A DNA stretch of 52,161 bases from Cudoniella acicularis (taxonomy: Eukaryota; Ascomycota; Leotiomycetes; Helotiales; Helotiaceae): positions 1 to 52,161 of the forward strand of contig JAAMPI010000203.1 of the NCBI GenBank assembly GCA_013054445.1, read 5' to 3'. The translations under genes and the position numbers were made by a program. A model generated the notes under the pieces. That model searched no databases. It was not told where the DNA came from and saw only the letters and a program-made list of their open reading frames with translations. Shown in pieces: positions 32,817 to 45,600 of the stretch. Within the stretch, counting starts at the first letter, position 1; every line of letters starts with the position of its first letter.

Positions 32817-34906
32817 TTATACGATAGTAATGAGTTTCCGTTCTGCCCTTTCCCACACCCTCTCATCATACCTATTTTCCAAACAACTATCAAAAAATCC
32901 AACTCTCCTAAACTTTCCATCACCGATATCTTTTACCGCCAAAGCCAACACGCAATTTAAAGAAGAACTGCTCCGCCTATTTCCCAGTTTCACCATCACA
33001 AAAGGGTCAAACAGATGAAAGCGGGTATCTTTATATTGCTGCATATCATAGGTATGGTCAAAGTTGATAGCAAGCTGATTGTCAAAATACGAGCGCGGAA
33101 GAACAAGAGTGGATAAAGTAAGTATTCCGCTTTTTACTTTTCCAAAACGTGCATTGGAGTCGGTGAGCTCGACGCTACATTCGAGGATTTCAACATCGAC
33201 AGAAGAAGGGGGTTCTCCGAAAAGAATAGGGGGGTCAACAGATACCCATGACCAGCTTGGCCCCAAATATGGTTCGTTGGAAGGAAGGTCATCGGCTCGC
33301 AGTTTATACCAGCATAGTTGCTGGAGCAAGCAGCTCTTCCAAAGTCCAGCAAGGTATCTGTCGTTCCAAAGAGCGTCAAGTCGTTCCGCTATGCCAGCCA
33401 AGGCGGGAAGTCGGTCTTCTCTAAGACTCAATTCGCGATTGTTGTAGCTCTGAACGATTTCAGCCCAGATAGAGCTCTTTTCCGATGATGGCCAGTCTCT
33501 TTGCGGTTTCTCCAAAGCCCGTGAAATGCCGGGATATAAATAGACATTTCTGAATAGCTCAGGCGCGGACGTGAAAGGGGTAGAGAATAGAGGTACAAGT
33601 GGCGTCATTCGACACTTCCACATCACATCCCCGTGTCCAAAAAAGAGTACCCTTGTTGACAGGATATATTCCTGGAAAGCCCAACCCCGCGAGTTCAACG
33701 GAAAACGTCCCGCAAGGTCCTGACCAGGCTTGCAAGGGACGGCCATCACTTGTCCGTAGCTGCCATCAGGAAGCAGAAATGGAAGTTGATATCCTTTTAA
33801 TGGAGTTTTTGGAGCGAGAAATCCCTCTTGTGCGCTTTGGGAATTTCCTGCCGCTAGTGTTAAAGTGGCATTTGAGTATATCCTTCCCATACCATCGATC
33901 TCTCTTGTTTTATCCTCCAAACTGTCTTGGACAATGCAAAGGGCGTTAACCCACAAGTAGCGTATTCCGAGTTTCCGCGTGATTTTGATTGCATCTTTGA
34001 TGCTTTGAGACAGTATATCGAATGAAATTCCTTGTGTCATTGACTCGTAATTTTCCATCGTTGTTTTAGCCTGTGCTTTCTTGCCCCAGCAATAACTTAA
34101 AGCGACGTAATGTCCTCGGTCCCCACTAGAAGTAACGTGTAGTTTGAGATTGAGATTGAGATATCGCGGTCCCTCGGAAGCCATGACATCGACCACTCTT
34201 CTAGGTAGCAAAGGTGTGACGACCCGGCTACAAGAACTATGTGTCATTTGGCATTCTCTTAATTTGCGTTTCGCTTCTTGGATATTCAATCGCCCAGCCA
34301 TTTCATATTTATAAGGCAAACACCTCAAATATTCGGTAGCTGGATCATCTAAGACGGAAGATTAGCTATTCGGCACCACCATTTAGAACTTAAGTCGCCA
34401 TTACCTGGAATAGCATATATTGCCAACATGTTTTGCCAGTGTGGGCTACCGCCACCGCCGAAACAGATATGTTTTACTGCGAGTATCGTAGAGGGATAAG
34501 TTGGCAACGCCTGATTGGACTCCTCATCGCTAGCCGGTTCGCCGCAATCTGCTTTCAATCTAGGGTATAACAACCACCGGAAAAATCCTTGGCGAATTGC
34601 TCTGCATATTGGGCAGCTTTTTACCGCATCAGTAATAGGGTCTCTCCGCTCAACCCGGAGTCCCTCCTCGCTAGTCAAGTCTTTCAAACAATCTAGACTC
34701 TCGAATATCTTCATGCACTCGTCGCAGACTTCAGGTGATCCTGATACAAGACGTAGATCTGTACCAAGTTCTAGCAATGAAGCTTTGGTTTCTGGCCGAT
34801 TTGCTTGCTTTCCTTTGTGCAGTAATGGCCAGATAGACTTTGTTAGGAGAGAGGTAGTTGATTTCGATTGCAATTCTCTTCCATCTTTGCTCTTGGAATT
34901 CCCCAT
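32817..34906 (-). CDS. HET-domain protein, intact, with myristoylation-type N-terminus
   Basis: A protein of about 677 residues, in two exons (34405-34906 and 32817-34348) with a 56-bp intron (34349-34404; donor GTAATG, GCTAAT branch, acceptor TTAG). The join reads IPDDPATEYLRCL. The start MGNSKSK has Gly2 and Ser6, the classical N-myristoylation pattern. Cys pairs CDEC (61-64) and CPIC (98-101) form a possible zinc-binding head often seen before HET domains. HET motifs: YVALSYCWG (248-256), YLWVNALCIVQDS (298-310), IYSNATLTLAAGNS and RGWAFQE (388-394). The second motif has Asn302 where most HET proteins have Asp. The C-terminal part includes LGPSWSWVSV. HET proteins trigger non-self rejection and cell death on fusion of incompatible strains. 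The reading frame is unbroken, in contrast to the pseudogene at 15.7 kb. Confidence 0.87.
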
Positions 34907-37224
34907 GTATATCCGGACAGCTCGAGTTTCTTTCTGTAAACCTAGAGAAGCAACGAATATATAAAGAGCAACTTGAGAAGGAAAGTGCTATTTTAATACC
35001 GCCGAGTCTTCACTCTAAGTGCAAGGAGGGGGAGAATATCCACGTCAACTGGAACGGAACGTGAGGCAATGTTAGCGCTTCGACCTATCAAGCTTAAGCG
35101 TTAATTGAGGGATGTTTGGTTTGGGGAAATGAAGAGAGGTAGAAAGGGTAATTATATGATTTCACGGTGTCAGGAGCAATGATTCTTTAATGACGCAACG
35201 CAAGCGCAATTAAAAAGAAGGCAGAAGGTCGACCCGTTCAGAGCCTCGTGCACCGCCTCGCTCGTCTTGGGCACTGCCTTATCGGTTTGTAACCCTACCC
35301 GGGAATTGAGCGAGTCAACGTCAAGTAACACAATAAGGAGGAAAGCGAAATAACACTGATTGGGTGAAATCAAGTTGCGATTAAAGGAAGGTAGTGCTCC
35401 AGATAAATTTAGAATTGGGGCAAGCCTGCAAATCCACACACTGAGGGAAAAAAGACTCTTTTACATCTACCCACCACGTAACGTAAGCCAAGCTCCACTT
35501 CCCATTGGACCCCTTCCCACTTGAAGTTCTCAACCCAGTATATAAAAACTACCCACTCTCCAAGCACTAAACTTTTCGAGTAAGTCACGTTTACAAACAA
35601 TCCAGCATATGTCGACGAGATTCGAAACTTGAATGACGCTATTCTGCGTGTGTATTTTCTACCTCGCGACCCTCACCTTGCCTAAGTTTTGTTGGATGAG
35701 AAAAAGAAGAAGGAAAAAGAATGTTGAGACAGGATGAAGCTTGAACTGGAATTAAATGTCACTGTCAGTAATAAATTTGGCTGTCAACAAAACCACCATA
35801 CTAATGCTTTGAAAGTTCGGTTTTTGAAACGCATAGAACCTGAGAAGCAAGCAACAATAAACAATTAACGATAAAACGGAATAGCATACCCAACCAGCAA
35901 TAACTTCCCACAAATGACCAGGAAAATCTCACGTACCACCCTCCCTCACCCAGTGTATTCACGGTCTCTTGGTCACATAAGACGCATAAAGCTCGACCTC
36001 ATCGGACCTAGATAGTCTTGCGTCTTTATTAAAAGTCGTAAGCTATTTTAGCGCGTTTGAATATAAAGCTAAATCCCGGGCTCTAAAAAACCGTTCTTAT
36101 TGTAGTGTATTCACTATCAAAGACTCGAAGTATAGCTTTTTGCGAACTTTCAAGAGGCTATTTATTCGCCAATACGATGCGGTGAAGGGAGGTGGTGTGG
36201 TTGAGGACAAGGAGTTGCCATGGGATCATCTTTGGCTTTTAAGATGGTTGTATTTGGTGGTTACTTTGGATTGAGCCTGCCTGATATTGATAAGTGGTGA
36301 CGTTTGATAATTTACGTAAGTTATGGAATGCAAAAAGATAAGTGATATAGAACGAGTGCGTAGAGATTATGATACATACCGCTGTCGTGTAAGTGTGCGC
36401 TGTCAAGAGGAAAATCCTCTCGTTCGTTCCCTCGTTCGTTTATTCCTCTATCCAAGTAATTTCTTCTTAACTTTGTGAACTCACACCCCGCATCACTTAC
36501 AAGACGACACACAATCTGAACAACATTTCTCAATCCTTCAACTCATCAGCCAGGGTATCGTCACCAATATAATAGTACCCGAACCAAGTAGAATTGAAGA
36601 TCCACTCGCGAGAGCGACGGTTTTGCATGTCTTTTTGCATGAGGCTTGGTATTACCTTTGCCTCCGTCTTTGGGATCGATCTTATAGCCAATGTAAAAAG
36701 AAAAAAAAAAAAGAAAAAAGAAAAAAGAAACAAAGTGAATACCCTCTCCATTCCTACCAACCATGCTCATACAAATCGCGATTCACTAGCGCGCTAGAAT
36801 GAGAAATATATAGAGGGGAAGAGATTTATAAATGCCCACCTACCTACTGATTTCCCCTCAGAGCATATCTTAGGGCAAACAAAGAAAAGATGGCGGAAGA
36901 ACTAGCTGCGTTTCGGTAATCACGAGCGTTGTTAGAAGGTCATGGTTTTTGCTCAGGATTTACCGCTTGGCTGATTTTTTTTATAGCATATCTTTGGTGA
37001 TGAAGGTCGGATTTGTTTAGTTTTCGGTGAATGTGTGAAATAGTGAGAAGCGCATGCGGTTATGTTGTTAAGGAGATGTATCGTTGGCTTGGCTTGGCTT
37101 GTGTTGCACGGTTGTTGAGGGAAAATACACGTTCGAAACAGAGGAAGTGCGAAAGTGGAGGGATGAAAAGAAATCAACTTGGTGCCTCCAAACTTGGGTG
37201 ATCAAAAAGGTAAGATTACCTTTT
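34907..37224. other. Intergenic region without supported gene
   Basis: A-rich and AG-rich tracts (for example 36698-36730), weak ORFs of up to 76 codons and no recognisable protein. Probable promoter of the HET gene lies at 34.9-35.2 kb on the minus strand. Confidence 0.45.
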
Positions 37225-38614
37225 TCATTTCTTAACCGCCACTTTCTGCCCCTCCTGCTCCCTCTTCCTCTTTTCTGCAGCCTTCATCGTCATCGTCTCC
37301 ATCGCCTTAACTTTCTGCCTCTCCCATCCAATCTCTCCAGCTCTCCTCCAATTACTCGCCACAAAGTGCCTAACAGCATCCAAATCATGAAATCCCTCCT
37401 CATTCACAGTCGCTGCATCAGGAATAGCACCGTCGAAAAATTCTCCTTCCATAATCACAGCTTTCAGAAATCGAATCGCCGCACCTCGAAAAGCGGGATC
37501 GGCATCTTCGGGAATACCACCTTTGATGACATCTCTCCATAGCTCATCTCTGTGACGAACTAATTTCCAGTCTCTCAGTCGTGTCTCGTACTCCTTTCTC
37601 ACTCCGAATTTCTCGAAAGCTTCGTCGCGGATCTGCTCCCGTGTTGTTTTGGCTTCTCGGTACTGACCTTCTTTACGCAAGCGGGGGATGAATTCGTCGA
37701 TCCAGGCTTTGAAGATAGGCCGTTTGGACATGCGTTGGCGGTCGTTGTGCTTTAGTTTCTTTTTGCCAACTTCCCCTCCTTCTTGGCCACCATTCTCGAT
37801 GATACCAACGACATCGCCTTCCCCCTCCTCTTCACTCTCTTCTTTCACCCAAAACATCCGGCATCCAGCGGCGAAACGAAACATCTCGCCTTGCGACCCG
37901 AATTCCTTCCACCATTTCTCTTCATCCAGATCAAGGAATTTTAAGACATCAGACGGCGAGGAGGTGAGGAAGATCATGCTTTTCTTTCGGTCTAGGAGCT
38001 CAATTTCAACGATTCGGAGGTAGAGACCGTGGTCGTTGGCTGTGAGGCCGAATGGGCGGATCGTGGTGCCAAGGATATTCCAGAGGTCGCCGTGAGCGCT
38101 GTGGAAGAGTTCCCATTGGAAGCTAGAGGGGTCGGAGAGATAATGAACATCGATTTGGACGTATTTTTTTTTCTTCTTCTGGCTTCACGTCCAGAGGATC
38201 ACTTGCACCATCAAGGGTATCTGTTTCTAGGTTGTTTGAGCTGGTGGTTGAGGGCCATGGAAGAGCAAGATCAGTGATCGGGGATTTGTTTGATGGCCAT
38301 GGAAGTGCGAGGTTGGTGGTTGGGTTCCCTTTCTCGGTGATGGAGGCCACGGCGCCAAGTGAAGCTTGCAAGTTGACAGCTACTTCCTTCCTGTCTGTGA
38401 CAAGTGGGTCGAAAGCCTTCTCTTTCGCTCCTGAAACGAGGATATCAACATCGCCATATGTTAATTTGCCTGGTGCTTCGATTGGAGATTCGGCTAGGGA
38501 GTAGTGTTGACGGAGAGTCGTAAGAACGAGCTTCAGGACTTGGTTGTAAGTTTCTGATGGCATCCGAGGCGTAGGAAGGGGAGGACGATGATTTGCGAAA
38601 GCTTGCCCACCCAT
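37225..38614 (-). CDS. Nucleotidyltransferase-fold-like conserved fungal protein, frameshifted in a 9-base A tract
   Basis: A conserved fungal protein that reads in two frames. From MGGQAFANHRPPLPTPRMP (start at 38614) the frame runs to the A tract at 38164-38172, and from there a second frame carries YVQIDVHYLSDPSSFQWELF, HSAHGDLWNILGTTIRPFGL, DHGLYLRIVEIELLDRKKSM, LKFLDLDEEKWWKEF and DELWRDVIKGGIP. The total would be about 462 residues. One base fewer in the nine-A run would rejoin the frames. The motif YGDVDILVS (about 53-61) and the later QIDVH supply three acidic residues placed as in nucleotidyltransferase-fold proteins, but catalytic activity is not established. No good intron resolves the shift. 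It could be a sequencing error, a real pseudogene, or slippage. An internal 42-bp duplication gives LALPWPS twice (102-108 and 116-122). Confidence 0.7.
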
Positions 38615-39615
38615 TGTGAGACAATTACGCGTGATAATCCGGACGGAGTTGAGGATCTGTAAGTTGTGCAGCACTTTCGCAACAGGAGTCGGAGCTGAAG
38701 AAAGCGTGCGCTGAAAAAAAAAAACAAAGATCACAAGAATTCAGTCATTTGCAGAAATTTGCGGAAAACAGCTGTCGCGCGTAGAATCATGGAAAGAGAA
38801 GAGAAAGAGAGAAAGGGTGATTGCAAAAGACATGCTAATCGAGGGCAGATGAGTGCATGTGCATGACTGAGAGCAAGCCGTTGACTCACTGTGGCTGCTT
38901 CTGATTGCGACAAACACTGTAGAAGCTGAGCTGCTCCCGCCAGGCACAGCGCCAGCTTCAGAACATGGCAACGGCAGCCAATCCATGATGGAATTCGCTT
39001 AAAAAGTGCAATAATTTGATAAGATTGTATACACAATACACAAAATACAATTATCGTCGTCTGTTCTTCGGGTTTCTTGACGTCACTCAGCCCTACGGTC
39101 GCATAGCCACCAACTACCTAGATGCATCACAACATCACAAAATCCCTTTGAACAATTCTCTACGCCGTTGTCTACACTCGCAAATGACCGTGCCTTTACA
39201 AACTTTGCCTCGACTATTGACTTACGGCTAAAGATCAATCGGCCCTGACCAGTTTGGTTTACCATCGTCATGTTTGCCTCCTTGTCGCAATGTCGTCGTC
39301 GTCTGGATGCCCTCGCCAAGGCGCTTGTCTGTGGCTGAAGAGCTATGCAAAACCATTGATCCATTCACTCTGCCCAACTGGCCTTGGCTAGATACTTCCA
39401 ATCATTGCTAGCGCTGAATATGTCAGCACTGCCCCTTGGTCCAGCTATGCCTCCGCGCTGGCGCAAGATCAGGGCCTCGGGCTGATGACCCGCTTTCACG
39501 TACGAGAAAGCTAACAATTTAATACTGTGCTACCACCATCTGTTCTTCTTCATTAACCTCCTCTCTTTCTCCTGCTGTTCTCGCAGATTCATATCTGAAA
39601 GTGTTCACTAACAAG
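38615..39615. other. Divergent promoter region between nucleotidyltransferase-like gene and annexin
   Basis: About 1 kb between the two divergent start codons. Close to the annexin it is CT-rich and ends in a CTCGCAG at 39583-39589 that looks like the acceptor of a 5' untranslated intron. No ORF here has recognisable content. Confidence 0.45.
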
Positions 39616-41140
39616 ATGGCCTACCAACAACCATATCAAGGCTATGGAGCCCCGCCTCCAGGTCGTAAGTCCACTATCACTGCGGGGAAGAGGTTCAGCT
39701 GACAGTCGAACAGAATATCCTCCTCAGCAGCAGTCATATCCTCCCCAAGGTGGCTATGGCCAACCTCCTCCCCAGCAATACGGTCCTCCTCAAGGCCAAT
39801 ATCCACCACAGCAATATGGCTCTCCAGCACCTCCACAAGGACGTGAGTACATTGGCAAAAGAGGGAAACAGCTTACGCTGACGGATTGATAACAGAATAT
39901 CCCCCTCAGGGTGGTTACCAACAACCCCCTTATGGCGCTCCCTCTCCACAACCAGGCTACGGCGCTCCCCCTCCACAGCAGCCTTACGGCGCGCCTCCCC
40001 CACAATCTAGTTATGGTGCCCCTCCACCTCAGCAAGGATACGGTGCTCCTCCTCCACAACCAGGCTACGGAGCCCCTCCACAGCAATATGGTGCGCCACC
40101 TCCTCAAGCATACGTTCAGCCCACACCACCATCTTTGGGCTACGGACCTCCACAACAGATACAATGGGATGGAGTTCAGGACGCTGAGGCATTGAGAAAA
40201 GCTATGAAGGGCTTTGGCACAGACGAGAAGACACTCATTCGTGTTCTTTCAACCAAGGATCCTCTTCAAATCAATGTCTTGCGTCAAACGTTCAATTACC
40301 GCTTCAGCAGACAATTGATCAGCGATATCAAAAGCGAGACAAGTGGTTGGTTTGAAGAAGGGCTTTGTGCTCTGGTTCGTGGACCATTGCAACAAGATGT
40401 ACACCTCCTACACGATGCTATGAGCGGAATCGGTACCAAGGAGAAAGTACTCAATGATATCTTGCTGGGACGCTCGAATGCAGATATGCGTGCAATCAAG
40501 GAGGCATACCACAAGACCACCCATCGCGGCCTTGAGGCAGATGTCAAGGGCGATCTGAGCATGAAGACGGAACGACATTTCATGATGGTCTTGGCTGCGA
40601 ACAGAAACGAGGAGAGCGCACCAGTTATACCACAGCAGATTGATGCTGATGTGATGGAACTCTACAAGGCGACAGAGGGTAAGATGGGCACGGACGAGTT
40701 GCTCGTATGTCAAATCTTGAGCCAGAGAAGCGATGCACAAATCCGCGCAATTGCGCATACATACCAGCAGAAATTCAGGAGAGATCTGGAGACTGTAATC
40801 AAGAAGGTAAGCTTTCACAACTCCGCCCAGCATCACTCCGGTATTAACAGATGTTTAGGAATTTCACGGCCACATGGAAGAGGCGCTTATCCAGCAACTC
40901 CGCACCGGTACCGATAAAGCTATGCGCGATGCTACGCTCCTCGAAGACGCAATGGCCGGCATGGGAACCAAGGATGCGCTGCTCACACAAAGGGTTATCA
41001 GGATGCACTGGGATAAGAATCATATGCAGCAGGTGAAGGGTGCCTTCCAACACAAGTACAGAACGAGTCTGGCGAATCGGATTCGTGGGGAGACAAGTGG
41101 GGATTATGAGCGATTGCTGGTGGCTTGTATTTACGAGTGA
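39616..41140 (+). CDS. Annexin with Pro/Gln/Gly/Tyr-rich N-terminal repeat
   Basis: A protein of 456 residues, in four exons (39616-39664, 39714-39842, 39896-40806, 40859-41140) with introns of 49, 53 and 52 bp. The joins read PPPGQYPPQ, PPQGQYPPQ and VIKKEFHGH. Residues 1-148 are a low-complexity head of YPPQ, GYGAPPPQ and QQYGAPPP repeats, as in several fungal annexins. Residues 150-456 hold four annexin repeats marked by GFGTD (165-169), GIGTK (237-241), GKMGTD (322-327) and GMGTK (397-401). Annexins bind acidic phospholipid in a calcium-dependent way and act in membrane traffic and repair. Repeats 1 and 3 have the canonical GTD start; the lysines in 2 and 4 may weaken calcium binding there. 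Introns 1 and 2 sit at the same place in two copies of the same short exon start. Confidence 0.93.
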
Positions 41141-42467
41141 TTTTGACATGGTGGGAGCAAGGACATTGGCAGACGGATGGACTACGGAGGGAGATGATAT
41201 GGTATGGTGAGTTTCGTTCTTGGGTTTATTCGTAATTCGAGATCGGTGACCTCGCGGTCTTGAGATTTACCCTCTGCGTTTATATGATGGGTTACGGAAT
41301 AGGAAATCGGAGGGTACTAAGAAACCTATAGGGGTGTCCGTCATGAATAAATGATAATGAAAGTGCCTAACTCACTCCTTGGAATGTAATCCTTCAATTG
41401 CACATGTACCTTGCCTTTTTTCACAAGCACATGCAAACTCGCTCTCTCTTTTCTCTTTCTCTTTTTTAGTCTCTACAACAAAAGCAATGAGCTCCACCCC
41501 ACGGTAAATTATAAATCGCGGTGTAGTGCTGAACATGTATCTACAAATACGGTGCGTGGTAGAATATGGAAGGCCTATCTATGTGAACTACGTAGCCGGA
41601 GGAGGAGAATCCGACGACGCACGACTTGAGCCATATCCTAGAAGTTGATACAATTCCCCGACTCCAACACCTCTAAAAGTCCCGTTCTAAGAAGTCAAGC
41701 TTGGTTGCTGTTGTCGGTGATGATTAAAGAACAGGAAGGAATGAATGTGACAGTGGAGTGGATTATGACAGCAGGATACGCATTGTCAATTAGATTTTTC
41801 AATTCCTTTGATTCACTTGAAGAGAGAGAGATATATATGTATGTCAGCGAGTCATCGAAATATAGTAATACGATTCCAAGAACTCTAACTCGGGTGAGCC
41901 GGGATTTTTTGCATAATTTTCTGTTAAGCTTTAAATTTCCTTTGGTTAGTGGGCTCGATTGTCTTGTTAAAATTAGTTTGGTTGTGGTGGACTTTCCTAG
42001 GGGCAGGATTAGTGTTGATTTTTTCGTGATGGTGTATGTGAAGGAGGAATGGGGAAGGGAGGCGGGAGGCGGGAGGAGGGTTTTGTGTTCGACTGATTTT
42101 GCTAGTTGGGTGTAGCACTTGCACAGTACGGATAATCTAACTTCAAAATCTACCCCTAACACCTACCCCTACCTCTCTCCGTTTGTAAAAAGCCTCCTAT
42201 TTTTTTTTCAAGCTATTTAACTTCTTCGTCGATCAGTCATTAAGAAATTAAAGCAGAGCCATCAATTTTTAGCGACGACATCGCATTTCGCTGTCTCTTG
42301 ATCTTTTCTTTCTTATTGAAGGATATTTTACTCGTGCCTTTTTGATATTATTCTATATGTGATAGATGTTTATTATTGAATTTGTGTTGGTTTTATTAAT
42401 GGTTAATTGATTTGCGTGATTTATAATTTGGTAGAGATGGAGCTGAAAGCGGGAGGTTGGGGGTGAG

Positions 42468-42490
42468 AGTGACAGTGACAGTGACAGTGA
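42468..42490 (+). repeat. AGTGAC hexamer microsatellite
   Basis: About four copies of AGTGAC in a row, followed 80 bp later by a second array (AGTGGCTT). Confidence 0.8.
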
Positions 42491-42574
42491 TTTAGGGTGT
42501 GGTGGTGATGAGTGGGGGGTTTTGACAGTAGTTGTTTTTTACAGTGGCGGTTTTTAGTGGGGGAGATCGTAGTC

Positions 42575-42614
42575 AGTGGCTTAGTGGCTTAGTGGCTTAG
42601 TGGCTTAGTGGCTT
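42575..42614 (+). repeat. AGTGGCTT octamer tandem repeat, five perfect copies
   Basis: Five identical copies of AGTGGCTT with no interruption (40 bp). Perfect identity suggests recent expansion and probable length variation between strains. Confidence 0.9.
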
Positions 42615-45600
42615 ACTGTGTTCTTGTGGGGGAAGTAGAGGGGCAAGTGGGATTGGTATAGAGCGTTTGTCTACTTGGAGAGACAATAGTTCCTAATAGC
42701 ATATTTGTTGGAGATACATAATCGAACAAGCCAACGCCGTAAGTCATGCTATCAAGTAAAAGTTTATAGATTGCTGAAGGCAATGAGCCGATGTATAAGC
42801 TCAATCAAAGCCAAGATACTAGATGTGAAATTTACTTGATTTGATTTGTTTAATATTTATGAACAATCAACCCGTGGGGGCGGCGTGGGGGGAGGCGAGA
42901 GGTTGTGAGGTAGATTGAGAACGGTAGAGTGGTTGGTTTTATATATAAATTTGAGGTGCTTCTTTGAAGTGTGACAACAGTTTTAATTCTTAGGAATATG
43001 AGATGGATGGATTTCTTCGCATTATGATTGGTATATAACACTCGATGTATTATATAACAGCAATTTGGTTTTGTGGAAGCAAGATTATTGTGAGACTTCA
43101 AGTACGCCATTATCAAGGAACGCTATCTACCAAAATAAAAATTAGTGGAATCAAATATACTGCGTGGTCAAAATTTTATTTAAATGTATAATTCGACAGG
43201 CAATGTAATTTTCTCTACTCAAGAAAGCGACCCCCTTGGGACATTCTATATAATGGGGAAGAGCTTAAGAGCAAAAGTTCTGTTTGTTGCCTCCTTGTTC
43301 GTGCGCGTATTTTTCTTTTTGTAGTGGTGTTCATGCGATACGATGAATTCGTGGAGTTGGTGGTATTTGAATGAGTTTAGGATTCTCTCGATGTTTTGAA
43401 GAAGTGAAGTGAGTTTGTGAATGGCAGTGCTTTGGGAGCCGTGGTGGGGGTGGGGTTCTTGACAGTAACATTTTGGTTTTAATTTTATGTGGAAGATAAT
43501 TTTTCTTTACTTCGAGGAAAAATTTAGAATTATCCTACCACGGCAAGAAGAGGAGATGCTAGTCCTAGAGAAAATTGTTATTTGTGGGCGCAAAACAAGT
43601 CGCACGAGAAGACCAAACCGTGAATCAGGAATTTACTATCCCAGCCTGCCTATAAACTCTTTGTATGATATTACTAGATGTTTCGTGGGCTTTTTATATT
43701 GAGGTAAAGATGAGGTCTGATCTGAATTACGGTGAAGAGGGGAAGGAATTTTAGAATTTTGGGAAGGATGTATCTTAGTTATTGGGCCTTGAGTTGCTTG
43801 TAGCTTGAAGTCAGAGATTTCTGAAAAGTGAGCGAACATATATGCAAAAGAGGTTTCATATCAGAATTCGGAAATTACGTCTATCTGCGCTGCGCGCAAA
43901 GTATATAAATAAACCTAAAGGGAGGAGATTCAGAGCTAGAACACCACCTGTGCGGAGTTTCTTACTGCAGGAGGGGAGACAGGAATAGAGTATGGTTTTC
44001 TTGACGAACGCTTTTTGTGTTTGGTATATGCTTCTTTAATGTTGTGTGATTTGTAGTTTGCGATTTATTTTGAAGCGGATTCATTTCGTAGGTCTTATAC
44101 TCCAAGGGACGACGTCGTGGCTTTGTAAAATGGCAGCAATTGCGAAATTGACAGCAGCCTACAGACACGCTTATCTATTCTTTCTTACCTGTTACTGACA
44201 GTACCTACTCAATTAACCACATAAAAACTCGCTATTCCTTACCCCGATTCTTGATCACTTTATTATCATCAATCAGGGAAGCACCAACACGAAACCAAAT
44301 AGGCCTTAGTCACAAGGTCTCCGAAAAGCAATTGGCAAGACAGTGCGCTCTCCAGCTTTCCAATGTGCTTATGGTTTGCTAGAAATGGGCAAAATATTGA
44401 TTCTTGAATAAAGATGATGGTGGGGAAAGAAGGATGGGGTGGCTGAAGCGCAGCTTAGCGAAATCGCGCGGAATAGTTCAAAGGCTTAACAATTTAATAA
44501 TACTTTCAAATACTAAATTCAAGTATTCTGTCTCTAGTTATTTTCAAAAAGCAATTCGTGTAATATGTGCGATTTTGAATTCGTGGTCGTTTTGATATTT
44601 TGAAGTGTTTCTAAAGTAGCAATACTCGTAAAAAGTCGAAGCTGACCAAGCACGGGAACCTTCACATCCAAGAAGTCAAACTATATCCTGTTCGTTTTTT
44701 CTTTCTTTTTTTTTCCTCGAAGAGCGGTATGGTATTGCCTGTGTGTATAGATAGGTCTTGTCGAATTCTTACTCTCTAGAACAATAAGGAGTCTCCGAGC
44801 TGGATACAACGAAATCAAACCTGGAAAGTCAACTATAGAGTTCTTTTTTGCATACATCGGGAAAGAGAACGCGAAGAAATAGCAACCTCTTATTTCAATC
44901 GAATTTTAACGTATATGTTTTAATGGTTTTGGTATTTATGTTTCTTTCAAGTGAAAAATGACTCAAACGGACAATGATGACAGCAACTGTTCCGTTGGCA
45001 GCGCATAAAATACAATATCTTCCGCACCTTATTTTCTCCCTTATTCAAGGTTTAGACAAGGAAGACAAATTTTTCCACGTATATTTTAAGCTGTAGAGAT
45101 GACGTCTTGAGACGTCCAGATATTATGTCTTTTCGGATGAGTGGTTTTGCATTGTTCCGATGCTTCCCGTGAAGAATTTACGCAATTTGCCTCGAAGGAT
45201 TCACGACATTAGAAGTCTTTTTGGGGAGATTTTTTTTCATGTCGCTGGGACACCTCAATCCTTAGTTACAGTTTGTCTTTGCTGTCCTTCTCGCAGATAA
45301 TTGTAAACACTTCTTGTTGTAGGAGAGGAAGAAAGAGAAGGCAATCTTCACTTGACTTTTGAAACCTCCCTACGACGGGAAGTCAGGCATGGAGTTTCCA
45401 GATCCGAACCAATAATTCAAAAAGAATTGAATTCTCTAGGAAGAGAGCAGTTACACATTTAAATTTTCGGCGAAGTTAATCAGAGACGAGGGGTAAACGA
45501 TAGAAAACACACAGTAGAGGCATGACAGACGACGTACAAAGTGGTTCGAGGAAGTTAGGCGATATGCCAAGCGTCAGATGAAGAATGGATCAGAATGTTG

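Noticed and set aside
41645..42162. Pair of ~156-codon ORFs on opposite strands
   Set aside because: They mirror each other, have no domain and lie in AT-rich DNA.
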